A stretch of DNA of 64,000 nt from Echria macrotheca (lineage: Eukaryota > Ascomycota > Sordariomycetes > Sordariales > Schizotheciaceae), in contig MU839828.1 of NCBI GenBank assembly GCA_030411725.1, positions 3,162,001 through 3,226,000 on the forward strand, read 5' to 3'. The notes under the pieces are model-generated. The model was given only the letters and a program-made list of their open reading frames with translations, ran no database searches and was not told the origin of the DNA. The position numbers and the translations under genes were made by a program. Positions 47,464-58,990 of the stretch are shown here, in pieces; positions within the stretch are counted from its first letter, which is position 1; each line of letters begins with the position of its first letter.

Positions 47464-49524
47464 GGCGGTCAAGACGGGAGGGGGACGTCGTTAGGTAGCT
47501 TTATTAGTCGTTGGGTGGTGTAACGTGAATTCTCATAAAATCCACATTCGTGGTAACCGACAGAGTGAATTCAGGCGAGAGACAGTAACGGGAGAAACCA
47601 ACTTGGAAACAAATGGGGAGTGAGAGAAGGAGGAGAATGAAAAAAATGGGGATACGTGACACGAAAACATCAGCCCTAAATGACCGACGGCTCCAGGCCC
47701 CTACGATAGATATCTAAGCTCGAGACCCATACATAGGTATAAAATGACCTCCCCCCAGCCAGGTCTCGGGGACCAGCTGCTCCACTATATTCACACAGGG
47801 TCAAAGAGTCATCCATCTCGTCTGGTCCCCAAATTTCCCCCGAATAGCAACGGGCGGGGCGGAGTCTGGTGCCGCGTTTTCCCTTCATGGTATAAATCAA
47901 CAAGAACGAAAGGGGAAAGAGATGTGGCCAACGTCACCACCGGCCCTAAGCCTCTCAGACTAGGAATAGCAAAAGGACCCGAGACCAGTTCCTAGGTATG
48001 TTCCGTCTGCTCAACGTCCCATCCCGGTGCTCAACAAGGTTAGACCGTCCGAGAGAGGCCGTGCTGCGTGCATCCCAAATCCCAAATCCCGCCCCCAAAG
48101 TTCCGAAAAAATGTTGTCCTCCCCGCTTCCACAACAGAAGTACCTACAGGGGGGAAGGAATGCCGTTCGCACACCGTGACACCATCCTGCCCGATATAGG
48201 AGGGATCATCCACAGAACGGCATCCCTCTCTCCAGTCCCCGACGGGAACCGCAGGAACGGTGACATGCATGGTCAGCCGCGGAGGGAGTGGAGTTGAGTG
48301 GTGGTCACTCTGGGTAGGTACGGGAAGGAAGGAAGGAAGGAAGGAAGGGGGGAGGGAGGGGAGGGATTCCAAAGAGACGGACCCCAGGCGACAGGGAGAA
48401 AGAAAAGGGACTTCGCCGAGTTGTTTTGGATGTGGATTATCCAATCATTGATCAGATCATAGGTAGGAATACACCACGAAAGAGCGGTGGAGGAGGAAGA
48501 GGAGGCCCAAGAGGCAGCCTGTTAGCTAACAAAATAGTGCCGATCCCAGTAAGGTATACCAGCGGTTGTATACGCCCCCCCGCTACTTCCACAATATCAC
48601 CAACGGCGGCGCAGGGTTGGTATTTTTCCTCTAGAAATCGCGGAAGAACTCCTCCTCGGTCGAATCTATATGTACCTATTTTATGCTGCGGTGTTAGGTT
48701 TTAGTATGATCTACATCCAACTTTACAGCCATCTTGTCTTTCTGCGATACCTAAGGTAGGTACCTACCTAGGTAGCCTGAAGGATGATTACGCACCTCGT
48801 GCCTTGCCGAAAATAAGTGCTGACCGCTCGGCATCTGCTGTAGGTAGATGCTTGTTGAGCACGAGCGGCACGCCCCCTTCCCGCGTGGTAGGAATAGGAA
48901 ACTCCGGCCCTACCGGAGACACACTTACACACAGACCATCGGTACCGGCCTCATCATTACCCCTGCGTCTTCCCGTGGAAGTCAACCCGTCGAATCCTTC
49001 TTCCTATTGCGACCTCGGCCATCCCAAGCTTAGTATCAGTACATATGATTGGCAGAGACGCGACCGAACCCACCACACAGCCTTTTGAATCCTTTGTGAC
49101 GAGAACGCAAGAGAGAATAGAGAGCTGGCGCCTTTCGAGAATACGTGAATTTGCAAAGAGGTGGATGATCACCGGTGTAGCCCCTAACCTGATGATCCGA
49201 TTTGTCAACTAAGGTAAGGTAGCACTCGACTCGGATCCTTCCTCTCGCATAAGAAGGCAAAAACGGGCCGGTACAAACCGCGAGGCGGCTTACATCATCA
49301 ACTTCCTTTCCCTAGGTACCTAGTAAAGGTAGATTATTCGAAGTGTGACCATTCCATACGGCACAGCCATGTTAATTTTGGCAGACGAGAAAAGCAAACG
49401 ATGAAGTGGGTATAAATCCGTCTTTCTAGTCATGGTCAGCACCCGGCATGCAGTAAGTAGTAATAGTAGTAGCAAATGCCACCGAGAAGAATGATCTCCA
49501 CATGCTGCACTCACTTCTACCAAA
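47464..49524. other. Divergent promoter region, no gene seen
   Basis: 2.1 kb between the transporter (-) and threonine aldolase (+). It contains a (GGAA)n microsatellite at about 48323-48347 and clustered CCTAGGTACC-type words near 48755-48776 and 49313-49325. No supported coding frame. Confidence 0.5.
48323..48347. repeat. (GGAA)n microsatellite
   Basis: Six consecutive GGAA-type units, followed by a G-rich tail. Simple sequence with no coding role seen. Confidence 0.85.
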
Positions 49525-50879
49525 ATGGAACTGCACACTCTGAGCCGTGCCTGGGGGACGAAGTTGCCACCGGGTGACACAGCATGTCCTCCCGTCGTGG
49601 ATGCCGCCATGTCCTGGGGCGATCCATGTCGGACCGGCACCGCGTTTGACTTCCGCAGTAAGTCCCGTCCTAGACACGAGCTGTAAGCAATGAAAAAATC
49701 ATACTAATATCGTAGCCGATGCCATCACCACCCCTTCCATCCGACAGCTGGCCGCTATCACGCGGGCCACGCTCAACGACGATGTGTTTGGCGAGGATGC
49801 CAGCACCACGCTGCTGGAGCAGCACGTTGCAACTATTTGTATGTTTATCATCTACCGGTACATCTACCGGTATACCGAAGCCAGCCCGACTAACATGAAA
49901 AAAAAAAGGCGGTTGCGACGCCGCCGCGTTCGTCATGTCAGGAACAATGGCGAACCAGCTTTCCCTGGCGGCCTTGACATCCATGTCTCGCTCGAGGCCA
50001 TGTGCCGTCCTCGCCGACAGCTCCGCCCACGTCGTCAACTTTGAAGCCGGCGGCCTGTCGAATCTCTCCGGGGCAGCGGTACAGCCGGTCCAGCCGTCCA
50101 ACGGTTTATATCTCAGGGCCGAGGACATCGAGAAACACGCCAAGCTGGGAGACAATATGCCCTGGGAGGTCTGTCCCACGGCCGTGGTCAGCCTCGAGAA
50201 CACGGCGCACGGAAACCTGATACCCCTTCGCGAGCTGCGCGGCATCAGGGACTGGACGGCCCAAGCCGGCATATTGGTCCACATCGACGGAGCACGCGTC
50301 TGGGATGCCGTCGCTGCGGGAGGTGGCTCTCTCCGAGACATTGCAGCCTGTTCCGATGCCATGACGCTGTCGTTCGCAAAGGGCATTGGAGCGCCGATTG
50401 GGGCTGCCGTAGTAGGGTCGTCCGAAGTCATCAGACGCGTAAAGAGGCTGCGTCAGAGCATTGGGGGCGGGGTCCGGAAGGCAGGGGTTCTCGCAGCAGC
50501 GGCCATGGAGGCAGTCCTGGAGAACTTCGGGCCGGGCGATGTGGACGTGTGCCGAGTCATCCAGGGTGGGCACAGTGCTGCCGCCGAGGTGAGCAACATG
50601 TGGACGGCGAGGGGCGGCAAGCTGCTCCGGCCGACCGAGACCAACATGGTGTGGCTGGACCTGGCGGCCGCTGGTGTCGCGGCCGAAACGGTCAGTGATA
50701 TGGCGAGTCGGAGGGGCGTGTTGTTGGCAGCCCCGAGGGTGGTGTTGCACCACCAAATCTGCGCGGATGCCTTGGTCAGCTTGGGGCAGGTGTTTGACGA
50801 TATTCTGGCGGGGGGAGTAGCCGCGGTGGATGCGGCTGACCTCGGTGTGCGGAGCAAAGGATGCGTCCAGGCCATGTAG
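49525..50879 (+). CDS. Low-specificity L-threonine aldolase (PLP-dependent)
   Basis: Cleaves L-threonine to glycine and acetaldehyde, also acting on allo-threonine in many members, using pyridoxal phosphate. Exons 49525-49657, 49716-49838 and 49909-50879 give 408 aa. A short N-terminal extension precedes the fold-type-I core, which opens AFDFRTDAITTPSIRQ and continues NDDVFGEDASTTLLEQ and AFVMSGTMANQLSL. Conserved blocks are SLENTAHGNLIPL, LVHIDGARVWDAVAAGG with the cofactor-binding Asp, and SFAKGIGAPIGAAVVGS, in which Lys243 is the expected Schiff-base lysine. The ends of the introns (GTAAGT/GTATGT; ACTAAT and ACTAAC branch sites) are clear. The ATG at 49525 is in frame with the core over 40 codons; a second in-frame ATG lies 28 codons further on (AMSWGDPC) and could be used instead. 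Confidence 0.93.
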
Positions 50880-51799
50880 GTAGGTAGGTAGGAAGACGGG
50901 AGGATTTGACACAGACCCTTTGCAAGAGGAAGCGTTGAGAATGGTTGGTGCCTGGGTACAATGGCGCCCCAGTCTTACACCGGGTACCTGATCGGTTCCC
51001 CGATTGGACAACCAACGAAGCTGTTTTCCGGTTGGGTGGCCTACTTCGCCATCTCGAACTGCCTGGGGTGAAAACTTTGACACGTAAGGTGGGTGGGGAG
51101 ATAGAGTAACGGGAGGAACACGGGGACGCAGTCAGACGGGAATCCCCCAGTTCTGCTGGGGGATGGCAGCTACAAAAAAGCACTGGTAACAGAAAACCCA
51201 TGATAGTTATCGTGGTGTGGAAAGTAGTAATTGTTGATAAAGCTTTTGCACTTGGCCTACCTACCTACCTACTCCGTACCTACTTAGGTAGGTAGTACGT
51301 ATACTAGGTACAACAGGAACGAGTACTAGGTAAGTACCTACCTGGGGAGTTGGTTGCCAGGACTAGTGCTAATTTAAAACCTGTAATCGTTATAAAGGCA
51401 GGTAGGTAAATAAGTACAAGGCAGGTTGGTATTTGTAAAGAAGTAATTGAACGAATGCCCATGTGGTTGCGATGAAGCCCTCGTTTTATTCCCCTGTATA
51501 GGTAAGTTAGCTGCATTGCAAAGGCGGTCTTTTGTATGGGAAAAGTAGGTATTTGGATGCCGGCGGATAACAGCTGGAAAAGTGGGGTGGGTGGTATCTC
51601 TAAGAGAAAGGGTAGTCCCCGGGAGACTCCCTTGTTGAAAAAGAAGCTATCTACAGGTGGAAAATCTGACTGCACCCTAAATAGCTGTCGGCTGGCTTCG
51701 CCAGCAACAACCGCGCCATATGTGAGGTGCCACAGTCATCACACACCAAATCAATAGGCACTGATCTTGGGGAAGCTAAAGCCTATTCTATTTCCCAGA
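50880..51799. other. Convergent intergenic region rich in TAGG/CCTA repeats
   Basis: 0.9 kb between threonine aldolase (+) and the Cys/His protein (-). No gene. It holds the TAGG/CCTA repeat cluster listed separately and a short TAGG run directly after the aldolase stop (50877-50891). Confidence 0.55.
51256..51350. repeat. Cluster of CCTA/TAGG and TAGGTACC words
   Basis: Within about 95 bp there are a CCTA tetranucleotide run, its complement TAGGTAGG, and several GTACCTA/TAGGTAC palindromic words. The same vocabulary recurs at other intergenic sites in this window (near 119, 15645, 48760, 49315 and 50880). Confidence 0.75.
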
Positions 51800-53898
51800 C
51801 TACAAGCTCTCATCAAGACTATTCGACCCATATCCTGAATCCGGCACCTGCTTCTCGCGTGCCTGGGGATCTTCGTCGGTAGGATAGAGCAAGCCATCGA
51901 ATAGATACCCTTGTTGGTCGTACCCGAGCTCTTCGTTGCCGAGCATGTCGAAAGGGTTTGTGAAATCGAGATTGAACCCTTGGAGCCAGTCATCCTGAGG
52001 GAAGATCCCTGTTTGTAGCTCGCTGGCGCTTTCTGGCCTCGAAACGGAATCAGTCGGGTTGTTTGCTGTTAAGGATTGACGAAACTCCCGAAAGGCATCA
52101 GCTATTAGCGTCTTGACACATGGAGCGGCCTTTCTTCTCAGGCTCTCCTCGACGACGATGAGATCAGCTTCCAACTCTCGGCCGAGAGCTTGGCGGAGGC
52201 GGGGCGGGACTACACGGAGTACGTATTCCTCGCATTCGTTGAGGCGGTCGACGTTGCTTGGCCGTGCCTTGTCCTTTGTTGCAGCCAGCTCTCCGTAATC
52301 GTAGACTGCACTTCGTTTAGTTTCTGATCGCAAGTAAGCCTCGCCGCGACCTGCACTCACATGGAGTGGGGATGTCCTCGTCCTCGACATGAGGGAACAG
52401 AATCTTGAAGACTTCACGCCACTTTGCAACTTCCGATCTCTCAGGGTTGACTCGTCTCCTGGATCTCAGGCTCCTCTCTTGACCAGCATCAAAACCCTCA
52501 ACGTGCTCAATATCCCGCAGAGCACAGGGATCGGTTAGCCTCTGATGTTCCAAATGACTCCGCTCATCTTTGAACGGCTGCCAGCATCTCCCACAGCGAT
52601 ATTTGGGCTGCCTATGTCGTCGGTACAGGTGCTCCCTGGAGATGGAGGTGTTAGAACCATCTACCTACAGGTAGTCAAGACAAGTCGACATCCATTCTCG
52701 AAAAGTCTCAACTTACTTCACCCTATGAACGCTAGGCCATCCAGGTCCTGGACAGTTTTGCGCTTTCTTGTACATTGCTGGGTTGTACTTGAAATATGGG
52801 CAAGCGAAGCCTGAGTCCGGGTTACTGTCATCATTATCCAGTGGCTTTTTGCCTGTTCTTCTCTTTCCTCTGTCCGCCCCTTCATCGTTAGAAATGTCAT
52901 CTTCGTCATCCAGACCGCCGGTGTTGGAGACTTTTCGCTTCTTTCTCGAGTCTCCTGGCGATTGACTACTATGTCCTCTACGATCCGGCGTATTGGACTG
53001 TTCTGTCGAAGTTGAAGGGTATGGTGAGGCGGACTGTTCACCTCGCGCGATGGCGAATTCAAGTTTTATTCTTTTTGCAACAGAAATGATAATTTCATCA
53101 AGCATCCTCTCTTTCCGTTCGTCCAGGCTAGTCTCAGTAGCCAAAGAGCTTGTGTCGTCCGGTGAAGTCTCAGATCGTGGTGATGTTGCTGACTGAGGCC
53201 CCACCACCTCTGCTGGGGTTGTCGACCGCCTCAACCAGGTCGTCTGATCCGGCGTCCAACCGGTTCCGACGATCCTGTCGATGTCTGGCTTGCCGATGAT
53301 CGCAAGAGCACCCAAAACAGTGGGCTCGACGTCCAAGACGAGGAAACTAGACGTGAAAGTCAAAAATATGGGTCAAAAAGTTGACGACGAAGGGGACGAA
53401 CTTGACCCAGCCGACATCACGACCAGCGAAGCTGAGAAACAATGACGTTATACCGACCGGCTGGAACTGTCCTCCGCGAGGGTTAAAGACCTTGCGGACA
53501 CTTGCGAAGATCGGTTCTTGCTGAAGACCCTTTAAAAAATTCATGGTAATAAACGATACCGCGTATCGAGGACTAAAGAAAATACTCAGAGCCTCGATGA
53601 ATCCACATGTCGGTTTGTCAGTGAAGAAGCCCACCTGATAGAAAGCTTCTATCTTCGGGTCCATGTCGCCCCCAATTATTTGGGGTCGCAGGTGGGAGTC
53701 GGCTTGAGCCCCGGTGAGCTCCGGAAGCTGTGTGGCCGACCCACTAGGTATTCCGAGAGCGCGAGGACGACCGTCTTTCGTGACAGTAGTGGAAAAGCTT
53801 TCCAGCGCGGCAGAGAAGTTTTTGCTGTCCGGATGCTGAGGCACCCACTCCTCAAGGAATGCAAGTAGAACTAGATCAGGCATCTCTGTCTGCAACAT
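51800..53898 (-). CDS. Uncharacterised ascomycete protein with a Cys/His (C2H2-like) domain
   Basis: Four exons on the minus strand, 53402-53898, 52717-53346, 52361-52635 and 51800-52305, give 635 aa; introns are 55, 81 and 55 bp. The N-terminal 200 residues are moderately hydrophobic and unassigned. A Ser/Thr/Asp-rich linker holds a nuclear-type basic motif (RKKRKV). Then comes a Cys/His module: FACPYFKYNPAMYKKAQNC, WPSVHRVKEHLYRRHRQP, YRCGRCWQPFKDERSHLEHQ and LTDPC. This looks like a degenerate zinc-binding domain that recurs in uncharacterised ascomycete proteins, as I recall. The C-terminal part has a helical segment (LNECEEYVLRVVPPRLRQAL) and an acidic, aromatic tail that could be an activation domain. 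The start is uncertain: an ATG at 54143 opens 71 codons that join in frame through a possible 41-bp intron (53890-53930), giving 703 aa. No function is known to me. Confidence 0.8.
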
Positions 53899-54963
53899 GG
53901 CTATCGCGGTGGTTGCTAATGAGAGAAGACCGGGAGAGAGAAGGCGGCAAGTGATGATGTATGTCGACGGGATGATTCGATCCAGCTATGAGTGGTGTTG
54001 AGAATTGAAACCTCTGGTGACGACCGGAGGAAGGTCTGGGGTTGTGTTGCATGGAAAAGATCCCACAGGACTGCCAAAAATGCATCGGGCTGCCCCACGT
54101 TCTGGCACTCGTTTTGCGCAATTGCGTATGACGGGAGAATCATCCTCCGCCCAAGTGAGGTGAACGAAGCCTCGCAACTCCACGACGGGATCACTGCAAG
54201 AGCTCAATGTCGATACCTATGCGAGAGAGGGCCAAAGGGTTGAAAATAAATGCATTCATAAGAATATAACTGATGATGAGTTCCAACCCTAATAAAAGAA
54301 AGGATTGAACCCATCCATGCAGCTTGTGAGCGCTCCTAAAAGTTCGAGGCGCGACTAGATCAGTAACCGCAGATAACATGCCGACTTCCGATCCAGGCCA
54401 GACCCCCGCTCTAACAATGTCTCAGAAGTTACCCGAGGATAGCCAGTAAGTACTCTCTCTCCCTTAGGCCCAGATCTTCTTACGAATAGGGAGCTCTGTT
54501 CGCGAACAGCGCAAGGGCACCACTGCCACGAGCCACAGATGGCTGCACTTCAACATATACTGTTCTCTACCAACTGTTCTTGTATTTTTTTTCCTCTTCA
54601 CTTTTCATCCAAAAAAACCTGGTTTCTGACGCCAACCCTGCGTCGAGCATTTTATTCCCTTTCCTTTCCATGTCGCCCCGGTAGGAAGCTGGCTGACCGA
54701 CCGTCAATTGACACGGTCAAAATTCCGGGGAAATCTAACGATAGCCCGGCTCTACCTTCCATCGAGGGTTGGCATTGTAGCAACTTACATAGTCAATATG
54801 ACAAGGCCTATACCATTGACGCCAAGCTAAGACTATGAGTATCCGTACCGTATATAGTTACAAAGGGGGCAAGCCCGGCCCTTCGATCCGTTCAACTCCA
54901 CGCATATGTACCCCAATTTCTAATAAGCATCCCATACTTTCTCGACACCAGTGTCACTCACCC
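53899..54963. other. Intergenic or partly upstream exon of the Cys/His gene
   Basis: Between the Cys/His gene and the carboxypeptidase, both on the minus strand. The part 53931-54143 may be a first exon of the Cys/His gene. On the plus strand, 54378-54445 resembles an exon with a GTAAGT donor but has no convincing continuation. The remainder shows nothing recognisable. Confidence 0.4.
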
Positions 54964-56856
54964 CTACAGCAGAGCCACCAAGCCAACCACCACAGCACTC
55001 CAAACCACACCCATCTTGACCGTCTTCCCCTCGACGCCAGCACTCAGCACGCTGCCAAGAGACTGCGACGTCCCAGGCACGTTACCAAACGCATTCAACC
55101 CCCCATCGGTAGCACGAATACCAAACTCGCCGTCAACAAAAAGCGACGCAAACGTGCCATTGCCCAGGGCCGACTGCGGCTGCACCGTCGAGTTGGTATC
55201 CGTCGTGAACGGCAGGGTCGACTGGAAATTGGGAATGCGGCCCAGCAGGATCTCAACCCCCCGAAACGCGACGGCCGGCTGGTCCTGCGTGAGGAAATGG
55301 CCCGACGGCGCGACGCCAAAGTACGTCAGTCCGCGCTCTGTATGGGCGGTCCCGATGACGCCGGCGCCGGCCACGTTCTGGACGTCCTCATTGTCATGAT
55401 AAGGAATGTACAGCGCTTGCGTGGGCCGCGTCTGGAAGCCGAGCTTGCCGTTCCACGTCAGGTTCTGGATCGTGAGGAGGGTGCCGTCAGCGATCAGGAC
55501 GAAATCGCGCGAGCCGTGGCCGATGAGCACGTTGTTGGTGGCTTCGATGACGCGGGGAATGACGGGCTGAGAGCCGGGCCCGGCGTTCTGTGACAAATCC
55601 GTGTTGTTGACGAACACCGGCGCCGACGCGCAGAACTCCCATGTGTGGTTGAGCGGCGCGTTGATGGCGGCCTTGACATCCTGGCGGTTGAAATAGACTG
55701 GACCAAAACCGTCGGGGAGAAAGTTGGTGCCCGAGGTGAAGCCTAACGGGTCGAGAACGAAGGGACAGCGAGATGAGATCTCGTAGATGTCGAAACAGGG
55801 GTTCAGCTCCAGAGCGGCCACGTAGACGTTGAGGAACAAGTTGCACTCGGGCCTGGGTGTGTCATCGGGCTGGTAGCCGGGAAGGGATGCCGGCTGGACA
55901 CCCGCCGGGGGGAAGACCATGAAGCGAGTGAGATAGTCGGTGTAGCCGCACTGGTTAGCTTGTTGCTGGATGGTCTTGGAAAAGCTGTCATTGAAGGGTA
56001 GCACGCCTTTCCACTGCTCGACGAAGGTGGCAACAGGGATGTCGCGGGCCACAGGATCTTTCGAGTAGAGACCATCAAAGATCATCATGCCCGTGACATT
56101 GTAGTTGACAGGATCCTTTTTGTCCAACATGGCGCTCGAGATGTAGGGGACATACATTCCGCTGTAGGACGAGCCCGTAATGTAGATCTTGTAGCCCTGC
56201 AGGGCGAAGGTGTTGACAAAGTTCTGCCAAAAGCCGAGAAACTGCTGGGCAACGTCGTTCTCATCCCTGGCCGTGGGCGTTCCGAGCGAGAAACCGGAGC
56301 CGACGGGCTGATCGACCCAAACCACGTTGGTGAGGTGATGCCATGACCACTTGTTGGCAACGGGCTTGAAGGTCCCGGGAACCCAAAGCATGGGGCCGTT
56401 CTCCTGAAGTAGCTCGCCAACCGACGAGCATCCCGGACCGCCCGTCAGCCAGATGAGGATCTCCTTGTTCTCCTGCGCGACGGGGTTTGTCGAGGGGAAG
56501 AACCAAAAGAAAAGTTGGTTCTCGGGGTTGTTGTTGTCAATCGGGAGGTTCCCGGCATATGATTCGCCTACATCAAAGTCGACTTCGGGAATCCCGGTGC
56601 CGTTGACAGCAAATTCTGGAATTGTCAGTAACCAGCGTCTCTAGCGGAGGACAGTCGACCCACTTGTAGAATTGCTGTTGAGAAAGACGGATTGTCTAAC
56701 TGTTGTCTGGCGCTTCTCTGCTGTTTCGCGGGTGGAGCGGAATGTATGGGCATCGAGCCTCCGCTTGGTCAATTCGGGATGGAAGTGATTAAAGTTGATT
56801 GTCGCCAGGACAGTCGTGGCCGAGGCCAGGAGGGAAAATGCGTGAGTCCAGCGCAT
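54964..56856 (-). CDS. Secreted serine carboxypeptidase (peptidase family S10), possibly GPI-anchored
   Basis: Two exons on the minus strand, 56664-56856 and 54964-56615, with a 48-bp intron, give 614 aa. A signal peptide (MRWTHAFSLLASATTVLA) is followed by a short propeptide-like stretch with Lys-Arg. The catalytic core has the substrate-binding block WLTGGPGCSSVGELLQENGP, the nucleophile motif GSSYSGMYVPY (Ser214), the Asp block GHGSRDFVLIADG and the His block APSGHFLTQDQP. Several NxS/T sites are present (NSTK, NVTG, NDSF, NHTW, NLTW, NSTV), as expected for a glycoprotein. The last 15 residues are hydrophobic (MGVVWSAVVVGLVALL) after small residues, which fits a GPI-anchor signal. The family removes C-terminal residues from peptides at acid pH. 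KFAVNGTGIPEVDFDVGESY after the intron is conserved among fungal secreted homologues in my recollection. Confidence 0.95.
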
Positions 56857-58990
56857 GTTTGCAAAATAAGATTAACGAATCGAAGAGAAGATGATATCCC
56901 GACTTGCCAGCTCAGCAGTCAATGGCAGCTCCAGAAACAATCTTGATCAACAGAAACTCGATCCAGTTGATGCTGGGGAGACCGCTCCTTTTGTACGCCG
57001 AGGAATCCGACCTTCCTCGGCTGGTAGATCAGTCCGATCAGTGGATGGCATTTGGGCCCACGGATTCGCACTTGGCCTACGGAGATCGCTTCGATCTGAC
57101 AGGGGCCATGATGAACAGCGCGGCCGCTTCCTGCGTCTCACCTGACGAACCCTGCATGGCTTGCACGAGGAGGCGCATCAAGTGCCGGCTGGGAAAAGCA
57201 GTTGAGATGACAGGTTCGGATGCCAGGGCCTTGTGCGCGGGATGGAAACGGACGACGAGACACGACGTTGGGCGGTTGATGCGTCCGTGTGTCTTCATGT
57301 CGTAACGACACAAGCCAATGGGGTGCTCTGGAATCGACGAAGGATGAAGTCAGATTGCGGTCTGTGTGCGGGCACATTTGCAAGCAGCCTTACGCAGAAA
57401 GAATCCTGCAGAGATCTCCGGGTCGCGAGTGTGGCCGGCTCAATCGAACATCAAACATCGGTAGAATTGGGGCCGTGGCTGGAAAGCATCTTATCGTGGA
57501 AATCTGAAACCGGCAAACGACGGTTGACGAGATGGGACGAAAAGATACCCCAACCTCCCCAAACATTCCCCTTAATTGGGTAAATTCGTTTCGTTTCAAT
57601 CCCGCGGCCCCCGCTGTTTTTTACCCACTACCCGTGCCTTGAAAGCTTCTATCTTGGTCTCGCGCCGATCTGAGCTTTGACATGTACTCTACTCAGCCGG
57701 AAACAACGAGACCTGATATCGCGGCTTCGAAACAAAACGAGTGCCCCACGGCTTGAACCGCAGCCCAGCCACCTCGACGACATCGGCCTCTCGTCTCTCC
57801 GGTCCAACAACAATTTACACAATACTCTGCCCAGAGTTGAGACAATGTCAGGAGCTAGGGGTCAGGAGTTTGGAGTGGCAGAGGGTCTGTGAGACGACAG
57901 ACTTGGTTAACGACGAGTTTTTGCTTCGGCATGTTGCTCCTGCCACGAGCTTTTGCTTCGGTATGTTGCTCCTGCCGGCATTCGTCAGCCAGAACTTTAG
58001 ATATGCGCGTTCGTGATACCATTTAGGCTCGAATGTTCGGGTGGAGCATGACGTACTAAATTTCCTAACTGTTCAACCCATACTCGAAGCCGTGCTAGAC
58101 ACCCGCGTAGACATGCTGTTATGGATAGTTACAAAGGCGTGTCACTTGATTGGTCTGCCAGATTTCATGTGTTTGCTTGTTAGCATCATTGTCCAAAGTC
58201 ACACTGTATGGCGCGTTTTCCTCGTTGACGTTGTTACATGAGAATCACAATAGGACATAATAATACGACTGATCCCGCAGACCTGTACGTGGGACTTCGT
58301 ATTCGCCAATCAAAATCCCCATGACTCAAAAGGAGATCACTCGTTGCTGTATGCAGGAAGAAGGGGGATCTTCTCTTCCAGCACTCTGCGTGGGGCTACA
58401 CATGCATACCTAGATATATATAGGTATGTATTCTTGGTCACGACATATCGACAGTCGTTCCAGACTGATTACCTGTATTCAGCTATCCTAGCCGAGAGAA
58501 AAGGAAGAGGCTGGCAAGACCAGGGCGGAAGACGTATGCACAGAGCCATACATGCTCCTCGATAAAACTATGCCAAAGGGAACTGGGATGATTATGGGAA
58601 CTGTTTGCACATGTCAGGACTGTCAAACTCTGCAGCAAGGCCTGCATCTTGCTTTTTACATCCAGCTTACCTCACTCATGTGCATCTCTTCCACCGCCTC
58701 TTCTATTCTGGGTGGCACCTGTCCTGCTGCACACCCATATTTTGATCCCGGGCTGTCCCCCCCTCTGTTCTTCATTTTATTGTTGACGACTTCCTCACTT
58801 CGCTTGATTCTTGGTCTGTACTATATAAACTGTCCTCCCCCAACAAACAACCAATACGATGCGCTCTCCCGGTTCTGACATGGATGAGGAGAGTTTGTCT
58901 CTCACCGCCCGGCTGTAACCGGGGAGTGTCCACGCAGGCGACTGCACAAAGAGCAAACACCGTGAAAGTGAACTCTTGCCCGACTTCATC
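56857..58990. other. Divergent intergenic region, no firm gene
   Basis: 2.1 kb between the carboxypeptidase (-) and the RBR gene (+). A plus-strand frame at 56904-57305 contains CMACTRRRIKC, which resembles half of a Zn(II)2Cys6 finger, but the remaining cysteines are absent. A 32-bp direct repeat lies at 57914-57977. No convincing gene. Confidence 0.5.
57914..57977. repeat. Two tandem copies of a 32-bp unit
   Basis: The units at 57914-57945 and 57946-57977 differ at only a few positions and share TTTTGCTTCGG followed by ATGTTGCTCCTGCC. Short intergenic duplication without visible function. Confidence 0.85.

Noticed and set aside
54191..54379. Short minus-strand frame with a hydrophobic run
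   Set aside because: It cannot be joined to the Cys/His gene without a 23-bp intron, which is too short.
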